Below are positions 1 through 4,983 of a DNA stretch of 5,894 nucleotides, piece by piece. Every line of letters begins with the position of its first letter. Within the stretch, counting starts at the first letter, position 1. The position numbers and the translations under genes are program-made. Location of the stretch: assembly GCA_005883365.1 (NCBI GenBank), contig VAXA01000219.1, positions 1 to 5,894 on the forward strand, given 5' to 3'. The notes beneath the pieces are model-generated. The model was not told where the DNA came from. It did not search any database and saw nothing but the letters and a program-made list of their open reading frames with translations. The DNA comes from Actinomycetota bacterium (GTDB taxonomy: Bacteria > Actinomycetota > Thermoleophilia > Gaiellales > Gaiellaceae).

Positions 1-81
1 TACGGCGGGCCGGTGCCGCCGATGTTCTGGCTCCGCGACCCGGACGGCAACTCGCTCATCGTCGTCGAGCCGTCGAGCTGA
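1..81 (+). CDS. VOC (glyoxalase/bleomycin-resistance fold) protein, C-terminal end only
   Basis: This is the last 26 codons of a gene that begins before the window, ending at TGA 79-81. The visible residues contain the core PPMFWLRDPDGNSLIVVE. This is the classic last beta-strand of the vicinal oxygen chelate fold, where F-x-DPDGN-x-L-x-x-x-E supplies a metal-ligand-type glutamate near the C-terminus. VOC proteins include glyoxalases, dioxygenases and resistance proteins, so the substrate cannot be told from this fragment. It is a different protein from the PhnB-like VOC at 1179-1655. The stop is immediately followed, with a 1-nt overlap, by the STAS-like frame at 81-296. Confidence is high for the fold and low for any specific function. 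Confidence 0.8.
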   Translation, partial: YGGPVPPMFWLRDPDGNSLIVVEPSS

Positions 82-296
82 GCACGACGTTCGATCTGCG
101 GACGGTCGACTTCCTGGCGCGCCTCCGGCTCCGGACGGGGGCGCGCCTCGTCCGCGCGCCACGCGAGCTGTGGGAGCTGCTCGACCTCTGCGGGCTACGA
201 GAGGCGCTCGGGCTCGAAGCGACTTGGCAGCCCGAACACCGGGAAGAGCCGCTGCGTGTCGAGGAAGAACGTCAGCTCGACGATCCGGCCCTCTGA
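81..296 (+). pseudogene. STAS-domain protein, truncated C-terminal remnant
   Basis: An open frame runs from about 81 to a TGA at 294-296. It reads TTFDLRTVDFLARLRL, then RELWELLDLCGLREALGL, and ends in an acidic tail EEPLRVEEERQLDDPAL. The two central blocks match the second half of STAS (anti-sigma-factor-antagonist/SpoIIAA-like) domains: helix 2 and the ELRELLDLCGL helix. The first half of the domain, about 40-45 residues with the phosphorylatable Ser region, is absent. No ATG, GTG or TTG with a ribosome site precedes the visible part. Upstream the frame runs through the VOC tail, where it encodes nothing recognisable. From memory, actinobacterial STAS proteins of this kind often carry such an EE-rich tail because it is encoded antisense to a convergent sigma gene. 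Here 195-296 is exactly codon-aligned antisense to the sigma 3' end. I call it a remnant because the N-terminus is missing. An assembly deletion between the VOC and STAS genes is equally possible. Confidence 0.55.
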
Positions 297-1154
297 GACC
301 TCGGGGACGATCACCGACCACGGCTCGTAGCCGCCGTCCGCGGCGGGCTTGTACTGGCCCCAGGCCGGCATTCCGTTGACGAGGCCGACCGGCACGAGCT
401 TCGAGCCCTTGCAGCCGATGCCCGGACCGAGCCACCAGGTGAAGATGCTCTCGCGCCCCTGCAGCCAGAGGCTGTACGGCGGCATGGACTGGATCGCATC
501 TTCGTGCAGGAGCTCGCTTAGCCGGTCGATGTCGTAGGCCTCGAAGGCAGAGACATAGCGCTCGAGCAGTGCGCGGGCGTCGGCGTCGAGCTCGGCCGGA
601 ACGGTGGCGTCCGCCGTGGCTAGCGTCGCGCGTGCGCGCTGCAGCGCGCTGTTGATCGACGCGACGCTCGTCTCGAGCAGCTCCGCCGCCTCGCTCGCCT
701 GCCAGTTCAAGGCCTCGCAGAGGATGAGCGCAGCCCGCTGCTTCGGCGGCAGGTGCTGGAGTGCGGCGACGAACGCGAGCCGCAGCGTTTCGCGCTGCTC
801 CGCGAGCTCGTCCGGCGTCGGCAGCGGCGTGATCCAGGTCACCTCCGGCAGCTCCGCGAGGTTCTCGAACAGCGGCTCCTGCGCCGGCCCGAGATCCATC
901 GGACGAGCGCGCCGCTCGCGCCCGGCGAGGGCGTCGAAGCAGACGTTCGTGGCGATCCGGTACAGCCACGACTTGAGCGCCGAGCGGCCCTCGAACTGCT
1001 CGAGCGACCGCCACGCGCGCACCATCGTCTCCTGGACCGCGTCCTCGGCGTCGAACGCCGAGCCGAGCATCCGGTAGCAGTAGCCGGTCAGCTCTCGCCG
1101 GTACTGCTCGAGCGCGTCGGCCGTGGCGGACTGGGCAGTGGCCACGCCCGACAT
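195..1154 (-). CDS. ECF RNA polymerase sigma factor, SigG/SigX5-like, with C-terminal SnoaL-like domain
   Basis: This 319-residue extracytoplasmic-function sigma factor recruits core RNA polymerase to its own promoter class. Region 2 (about residues 15-85) has YCYRMLGSAFDAEDAVQET and SWLYRIATNVCFDAL, the core-binding and -10-recognition segments. Region 4 (about 122-180) has LQHLPPKQRAALILCEALNW, then SVASINSALQRARATL, the -35-binding helix-turn-helix. Residues about 193-305 form a SnoaL/NTF2-like extension (LLERYVSAFEAYDIDRLSELLHEDA, then GGYEPW and TFFLDTQRLFPVFGLP). In ECF groups with such tails the extension is known to modulate sigma activity in place of a separate anti-sigma factor, and none is encoded nearby. 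The start is taken as ATG 1154, 24 nt after the stop of the PhnB-like gene. A TTG at 1175 is in frame, but neither start has a clear Shine-Dalgarno. The gene is probably translated from the HTH_42/PhnB/sigma message. Its last 34 codons lie antisense to the STAS remnant. The sequence is uninterrupted. Confidence 0.92.
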   Translation of the reverse strand: MSGVATAQSATADALEQYRRELTGYCYRMLGSAFDAEDAVQETMVRAWRSLEQFEGRSALKSWLYRIATNVCFDALAGRERRARPMDLGPAQEPLFENLAELPEVTWITPLPTPDELAEQRETLRLAFVAALQHLPPKQRAALILCEALNWQASEAAELLETSVASINSALQRARATLATADATVPAELDADARALLERYVSAFEAYDIDRLSELLHEDAIQSMPPYSLWLQGRESIFTWWLGPGIGCKGSKLVPVGLVNGMPAWGQYKPAADGGYEPWSVIVPEVSEGRIVELTFFLDTQRLFPVFGLPSRFEPERLS

Positions 1155-1178
1155 TTTAAGCGGTGCGGCCGCCAAGGA

Positions 1179-1655
1179 CTAGGCTGCCGCCACAGCGCGC
1201 TCGAGCTCGTCGACCTCGATCTTCGTCATCTTCAGCATCGCGGCCATCGCGCGCTGCGCCCGCTCGCTGTCGGGATCGGAGAGCAGCTCCCGCAAACGCC
1301 TCGGCACGATCTGCCACGCGAGGCCGTAGCGGTCGGTGACCCAGCCACAGGCGATCTCCTGCCCGCCGTCGGCGAGCTTGCTCCAGTAGCGGTCGACCTC
1401 CTCCTGCGACTCGCAGTCGACCATGAAGGAGACGCCGACGCCCTCGATCTTGTGGTCGGAGCCGCCGTTCAGTGCGACGAACTCGCGGCCTAGCAGTTCG
1501 AAGCTGACGGTCATGACGGTGCCGGCCGGCCGCGGCCCCGCCTCGCCGTAGTACGAGACGTCGGTGACGCGCGCGTCGGGGAAGACGGACGTGTAGAACT
1601 CCGCGGCCTTTTCGGCCTCCGTGTCGAACCACAGCCAGGTCGTGAGCTTCTGCAT
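1179..1655 (-). CDS. PhnB-like VOC family protein (3-dmu-9_3-mt domain)
   Basis: This 158-residue cytoplasmic protein belongs to the PhnB-like branch of the vicinal oxygen chelate superfamily, often labelled '3-demethylubiquinone-9 3-methyltransferase domain'. That name is historical and does not establish a methyltransferase reaction. Family marks are LWFDTEAEKAAEFYTSVFP (residues about 8-26), GREFVALNGG (56-65), SFMVDCESQEEVDRYW (76-91) and GWVTDRYGLAWQIVP (104-118). The tail has MLKMTKIEVDELERA (140-154). Length is normal for the family. The start is ATG 1655, supported by AAAGGA (1667-1662) 6 nt upstream. An in-frame extension to 1739 would overlap the upstream gene and adds residues unlike the family. 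It lies between the HTH_42 gene (56-nt gap) and the sigma gene (24-nt gap). PhnB-like, YCII and VOC genes commonly sit beside ECF sigma genes of this type, so it may be co-expressed with the sigma or modify a small molecule linked to the response. Its substrate is unknown. Confidence 0.88.
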   Translation of the reverse strand: MQKLTTWLWFDTEAEKAAEFYTSVFPDARVTDVSYYGEAGPRPAGTVMTVSFELLGREFVALNGGSDHKIEGVGVSFMVDCESQEEVDRYWSKLADGGQEIACGWVTDRYGLAWQIVPRRLRELLSDPDSERAQRAMAAMLKMTKIEVDELERAVAAA

Positions 1656-1661
1656 CGGTCG

Positions 1662-1667
1662 TCCTTT
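1662..1667 (-). promoter_or_regulatory. Ribosome binding site of the PhnB-like gene
   Basis: AAAGGA on the minus strand lies 6 nt before ATG 1655. It fixes the start at MQKL rather than the longer in-frame opening that reaches into the HTH_42 gene. It is the only good Shine-Dalgarno I see in this three-gene set. Confidence 0.65.
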
Positions 1668-1711
1668 CGGTCGGGGATCTCGCCAGCTCAGACGGCCCCG
1701 CGCGACCGAAC

Positions 1712-2788
1712 TCATCGCTCGACGGCGAGGCCGAGCCAAACCGCGAGATCGTCGATCTCCTTCCGAACGGCCGCCGCCATCGCGCGCGTGAACCTCACGT
1801 CCTCGTGGATCGCGTTCACCCGCAGGACCGAGGCCTTATGGTCGGCGGCGGCGTCGAGCTTCCCGACGAGCCGGTCCCCGTGGAGGATCGGCAGCGCGAA
1901 GTAGCCCCAACGGCGCTTTGCGGCCGGCTTGTACATCTCGAGCGTGTACTCGAAGTCGAACAGGTCCTCGGTCCGCACGCGATCGTGAACGAGCCGGTCG
2001 AACGGGGACAACAGCGCCGTCCTCCCCTCGAAGCCGTCGTCCAGGTAGCGGGGATCGACGCGCCACTCGCCCTTCACGCCCTCGACGACGGCGGGCTCGC
2101 CGGCCTCGCCGACGTGGATCGGCTCCATCGGCATCACGCGAGCCTGTGCCCGCGCGATGCCCAGCGCAGCCAGCCGCCGCTCGTTCTTCGCTCGCTCCGC
2201 CTCCTCGACCGACGGGATCTCGACATCCGCGGCGTACACGCGCCCGGGGAGATCCCACAGGCGCTCCCGCCCCACCCGGCCCGCAATCGCGACCTCGCCC
2301 CGCGACTGCAGGAACTCGAGCATCTGCGTGACGTTGCGGTTGTGCGTCCAGCCGCTGGAGGCCCACGGCACGACGCACGTGTCCGGGATGTCGCGTGAGG
2401 CCAGCGGCCCTGAGCGTTCGAGTACGCTGAGGATGTCCCGCCGGAAGCGCTCGTTGCCGCGCACCCACTCGCGCGATCGTTCGTAGCTCGGGCGATCGGC
2501 CGCACCGGCGAGATAGAGGCCGAGGTCGCTCATCGGCCGCACGAGCGCGTCGAACTCGAACAGCGTCCGCTCCTCCTCGAGCGCCTGCTTCAGGTGCTCC
2601 GGCCGGTACGACGAGCCGAGCCGGCTCCAGGCGACCAGGTCGGCATTCGGCGCGATCGCCGCCGTCGGGTCGACCTGCAGCAGCGTCAGCCGCTGGACGA
2701 CCGTGAGCAGGTCCTTGGGGCGCGGCGCGTCGAGCAGCTGGGCGCGCACCGCGATCTGTCGCGCCTGCTTCTTCGTCAGCCGATGCAC
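1712..2788 (-). CDS. HTH_42 winged-helix DNA-binding protein, YcaQ/AlkX-type DNA glycosylase family
   Basis: This 358-residue protein belongs to the HTH_42 family, whose studied members (E. coli YcaQ/AlkX, Streptomyces AlkZ) are DNA glycosylases that remove bulky alkylated bases or unhook interstrand crosslinks. AlkZ uses a Q-x-Q catalytic motif and the YcaQ/AlkX branch Q-x-D. Here residues 36-41 read LLQVDP, so the AlkX-like Q38-V-D40 is present. The N-terminal segment LTKKQARQIAVRAQLL is typical. A winged-helix section spans about 125-185 (SGPLASRDIPD, then WTHNRNVTQMLEFLQSRGEVAIAGRVGRERLWDLPGRVY in pieces). The hallmark SPFDRLVHDR lies at 261-270, followed by LEMYKPAAKRRWGYFALPILHGDRLVG. 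Length and order are those of an intact family member. The start is GTG 2788. No Shine-Dalgarno precedes it, but a TAGGCT -10-like box ends 6 nt upstream, which suggests a leaderless message. It is the first gene of the probable operon with the PhnB-like and sigma genes. Glycosylase activity is inferred from family and motif. Confidence 0.88.
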   Translation of the reverse strand: MHRLTKKQARQIAVRAQLLDAPRPKDLLTVVQRLTLLQVDPTAAIAPNADLVAWSRLGSSYRPEHLKQALEEERTLFEFDALVRPMSDLGLYLAGAADRPSYERSREWVRGNERFRRDILSVLERSGPLASRDIPDTCVVPWASSGWTHNRNVTQMLEFLQSRGEVAIAGRVGRERLWDLPGRVYAADVEIPSVEEAERAKNERRLAALGIARAQARVMPMEPIHVGEAGEPAVVEGVKGEWRVDPRYLDDGFEGRTALLSPFDRLVHDRVRTEDLFDFEYTLEMYKPAAKRRWGYFALPILHGDRLVGKLDAAADHKASVLRVNAIHEDVRFTRAMAAAVRKEIDDLAVWLGLAVER

Positions 2789-2794
2789 CGCGGG

Positions 2795-2822
2795 AGCCTA
2801 GCCCGCTCCGGAGCAGCGGGAA
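2795..2822 (-). promoter_or_regulatory. Candidate leaderless promoter of the HTH_42-PhnB-sigma operon
   Basis: On the minus strand TAGGCT (2800-2795) fits the actinobacterial TAnnnT -10 consensus. It ends 6 nt before GTG 2788, so transcription would begin at the start codon itself. A weak -35, TTCCCG (2822-2817), lies 16 nt further upstream. The missing Shine-Dalgarno at this gene agrees with leaderless translation, which is common in high-GC actinobacteria. The -35 and spacer overlap the first copy of the direct repeat at 2804-2832. Confidence 0.4.
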
Positions 2823-2873
2823 CTCCGCAGGCAGGTTGCGCGGCGCTCCGGATGCAGCGGCAACTCCCGAGGC
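2804..2873. repeat. Imperfect tandem direct repeat in the divergent HTH_42/USP intergenic region
   Basis: Two copies of a roughly 29-nt sequence lie at 2804-2832 and 2844-2873, 40 nt apart start to start. The shared core is CGCTCCGGA-(T)-GCAGCGG-(G/C)-AACTCC, with a one-base indel, one substitution, then a diverged pair before a shared AGGC. The first copy also contains a perfect 10-bp palindrome, GCTCCGGAGC (2805-2814), and arms CCCGCT/AGCGGG (2802-2807 and 2815-2820). The second copy has lost this symmetry. Copies spaced at about four helical turns between divergent genes could be paired operator sites, or a local duplication. The first copy overlaps the candidate HTH_42 promoter. Confidence 0.6.
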
Positions 2874-2892
2874 CCATGCTCGAGGCAGCGAA

Positions 2893-2900
2893 GGAAAGGA
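2893..2900 (+). promoter_or_regulatory. Ribosome binding site of the USP gene
   Basis: GGAAAGGA lies 8 nt before ATG 2909. It selects that start over earlier in-frame openings and shows that the USP 5' end is in good order despite the broken frame downstream. Confidence 0.6.
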
Positions 2901-2908
2901 CAGAAGCC

Positions 2909-3327
2909 ATGTTCAGGACGATCGTCTGGGCAACCGACGGCTCGAAGCTCGCCGACGGCGGGCTCGTGCACGTGCGCGAACTGGCCGGCCAGCACGGCTC
3001 TCGGATCGTGGCCGTGCACGCGAACGAGCTGCTAGGGGGCCGGGCAGGCGGAGCCCCGCTCCTCGCGGAGCGTCGGAGTCGACGCGACGCTCGAGATTCG
3101 CACCGGCAACAGGGACGTCGCGACGCTCATCGCCCGAGACTGCGGAGAACGTCGAGGCCGACCTGATCGTGGTCGGAACGCACGGCCACGGCGGCTTCAC
3201 CGCCGCACTCATGGGCAGCGTCGCCCGTGCGCTCTGCCACACGGCGGGCCGGCCGGTGCTCGTCGTGCCGCCGCCGGTCTCGGCTAGGCGGCGCGGTGCG
3301 GTCGACGCGCAGTTGACCGCAGTCTGA
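2909..3327 (+). pseudogene. Universal stress protein (UspA family), broken by a deletion/frameshift and a one-base insertion
   Basis: UspA proteins are small ATP-binding cytoplasmic stress proteins. The protein is readable in three consecutive frames. Frame A, 2909-3070, starts MFRTIVWATDGSKLADGGL and ends near GGAPLLAE. Frame B, 3072-3134, reads VGVDATLEIRTGNRDVATLIA. Frame C, 3136-3327, reads ETAENVEADLIVVGTHGHGG and continues to TGA 3325-3327. The ATP-binding motif G-2x-G-9x-G-S is intact (GTHGHGGFTAALMGS). Between A and B about 20 residues of the usual helical linker are missing, a loss that is not a multiple of three. Between B and C a single extra C in the CCC run at 3133-3135 explains the shift. 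Some 138 residues remain, including a non-conserved tail after VLVVPPP. The start is supported by the Shine-Dalgarno at 2893-2900. As given, translation from ATG 2909 stops after 3166 with an unrelated C-terminus. The sharp conservation on both sides suggests sequence error or very recent damage. Confidence 0.8.
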
Positions 3328-3335
3328 GCGCAGCA

Positions 3336-3364
3336 CGGCGGGCGGGCGCGAAGCCCGCCCGCCG
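3336..3364. terminator. Hairpin between convergent USP and permease genes, likely bidirectional terminator
   Basis: A perfect 12-bp inverted repeat, CGGCGGGCGGGC (3336-3347) and its complement (3353-3364), encloses a 5-nt GCGAA loop. It starts 9 nt after the USP stop (3327) and ends 16 nt from the permease stop (3380-3382), so it could serve both strands. No T-run follows on either strand, as is common for actinobacterial hairpin terminators. Function is inferred from position and stem strength. Confidence 0.7.
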
Positions 3365-3379
3365 ACCGATTGAGAAGTA

Positions 3380-4923
3380 CTAGGCCTGCCCCGCGGGCGA
3401 AGTCGCCGGAGGTCCCGACGCCTCGAAGCCGGCCTCGATCCGCTCGAGCTCCGCCTCGTCGCCCTGCCGCACCGGTCCCTTGAACCACTTGCGGCCGGAG
3501 ATGACGTACCAGCCGCCGAAGAGCGCGAACGCTGCGAAGACCGGCAGTGGCGTGTAGTTGAGCAAGTTCCAGTCGAAGTTCGACTTGAACGGAATGCCGC
3601 CCTGGAAGGACGGGAGCAGGAACACGATGCAGATGAAGAAGATCCAGAGGATCGCGATCCAGTAGACCACCTTGTAGTACTTGCCGAGGTGCCAGGCTCC
3701 ACGCTCGAACTTCTCGCCCGCCCGCAGCCGCAGGATGATCGGCAGCACGAAGGCGATGTAGAGCCCGATCACGGCAACCGCCGTCGAGGCGTAATAGCCG
3801 ACGAAGCCAAACCAGAGCGCAGGCAAAGGGGTCAGGAATGCCAGCGCGCAGATTGCCCACACGGTGTAGATCGGGATCCGGTCCCGCTTGGACACCCGCT
3901 TCCACAGCTGGTGTCCGGGTACGGCGCGGTCACGCGAGAACGCGAACATCATCCTCGAGGCGGACGTCGTCGACGCAATCGTGCAGAAGCACTGCGCGAT
4001 GACGGCGACGAAGATGAGGAACTCCGCCCACTTGCTTCCCATCGAGTCTTGCCAGATGTGCTGGACGATGAAGGCGGATACATCCGACGGCCCGGTGGCC
4101 GGGATCACGAACGTGACGGCCACGAGCAGGATGAAGCCGAAGACAACTGAGACGCCTCGCTCATGTGCGCCGACGCGTCGTAGCCCGTGATCGTGTACTG
4201 GGCGAGCAGCAGCCCGGTCAGGAAGACGTAGATGTAGATGAAGCCGTGGGTCGTCGTGCCTCCCAGGCCCGTGTTATTGATGGTCTGCCCGAAGACGTAG
4301 CTGAACGACTGGTGATGGTCCGGAACGATGATCATGATCGCGACGAGCACGACCACGCCGATCATGTGCCACCACGCCGAAAACGCGTTGAGCGTGGCCG
4401 TGATCGAGACCTTGAACATGTTGATCAGGCCGGCGCCGAGGATGATCAACCCGTAGAGGAAGTAAATCCAGCCGAATGAGTTCGGGTAGTTCCACCACAG
4501 GTTGAACAGCGAGGTCATGAAGATCGCGCAGCCGAAGCCGATCGCGGCGGTGACCGCGATCTGGCCGATCAGGTTGAACCAGCCGGTGAACCACCCCCAC
4601 CCAGGGCTGCCGAGCTTCGACGACCAGTAATAGAGACCACCGGCCGTCGGATATGTCGAGGCGATCTCCCCTAACGCCAGCGAGACGAAGATGCAGAAGC
4701 CGCCGACGATCAGCCAGCCCCACGTGATCGCCACCGGCCCGCCCTGGCTGAACCCGATGTAGTACGACGTCAGGCAGCCGGCGAGGATCGAGATGATCGT
4801 GAACGAGATCGCGAAGTTCTGAAAGCCCCCCATCGAACGGAACAGCTCCTGGGCGTAGCCGAGCCGGTGCAGCTGCGCGGTGTCGTCCATCGGCACGGCG
4901 GCACCGGGTGCGTCGGAACTCAC
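3380..4923 (-). pseudogene. APC-superfamily amino acid/choline-type permease, split by an internal deletion and frameshift
   Basis: This is an inner-membrane transporter of the amino acid-polyamine-organocation superfamily, most like the amino acid/choline transporter branch, with about 12 membrane spans expected. The first part, 4923-4156 (256 residues), has SMGGFQNFAISFTIISIL (30-47), GGPVAITWGWLIVGG (61-75), LGEIASTYPTAGGLYYWSSK (84-103) and YTITGYDASAHMSE (243-256). The second part, in another frame from about 4153 to the TAG at 3382-3380, begins VSVVFGFILLVAVTFVIP. It contains IASTTSASRMMFAFSRDRAV and a charged cytoplasmic tail. Between AHMSE and VSVVFG about 15-17 residues are missing (normally starting EET and reaching the next helix), and the loss breaks the frame. 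The 513 remaining residues plus the gap match a normal length. The start GTG 4923 has AAGGGAGGG (4939-4931) 7 nt upstream. It is divergent from the GS-family gene (60 nt). The substrate, perhaps an amino acid, polyamine or related amine, is inferred only from family and neighbour. Confidence 0.85.
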
Positions 4924-4930
4924 GTGATCG

Positions 4931-4939
4931 CCCTCCCTT
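4931..4939 (-). promoter_or_regulatory. Ribosome binding site of the permease gene
   Basis: AAGGGAGGG on the minus strand ends 7 nt before GTG 4923. It favours this GTG (protein begins MSSDAPGAAVPMDD) over the internal ATG 4890, which has no Shine-Dalgarno. Confidence 0.65.
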
Positions 4940-4944
4940 GGACG

Positions 4945-4982
4945 TTGCAACCATCCCGGGCCGCCGGTGTAGTGTCGGCGGC
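4945..4982 (+). promoter_or_regulatory. Candidate promoter and inverted-repeat operator of the glutamine synthetase-family gene
   Basis: TAGTGT (4970-4975) fits a TAnnnT -10 box and lies 8 nt before ATG 4984, so the transcript would be leaderless or nearly so. A -35-like TTGCAA (4945-4950) is 19 nt upstream of it, a slightly long spacer. The -10 box sits inside a perfect 7-bp inverted repeat, GCCGCCG (4960-4966) and CGGCGGC (4976-4982), separated by 9 nt. A protein bound there would cover the -10. In a longer transcript the same sequence would instead fold against the start codon. No good Shine-Dalgarno precedes the ATG. Confidence 0.4.
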
Positions 4983-4983
4983 G

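Noticed and set aside
1155..1175. TTG 1175 as the sigma factor start
   Set aside because: It has no ribosome binding site and adds only seven unconserved residues. ATG 1154 is the simpler choice, although neither is proven.
753..1493. 246-residue plus-strand open frame antisense to the sigma and PhnB-like genes
   Set aside because: It is rich in Arg, Leu and Ala with no recognisable domain, and lies fully opposite two clearly conserved genes. It is a typical high-GC shadow frame.
2594..2908. Upstream in-frame extension of the USP start to 2594
   Set aside because: It overlaps the HTH_42 gene antisense and encodes no UspA sequence. ATG 2909 has a clear ribosome binding site and the family-typical start MFRTIVWATDGS.
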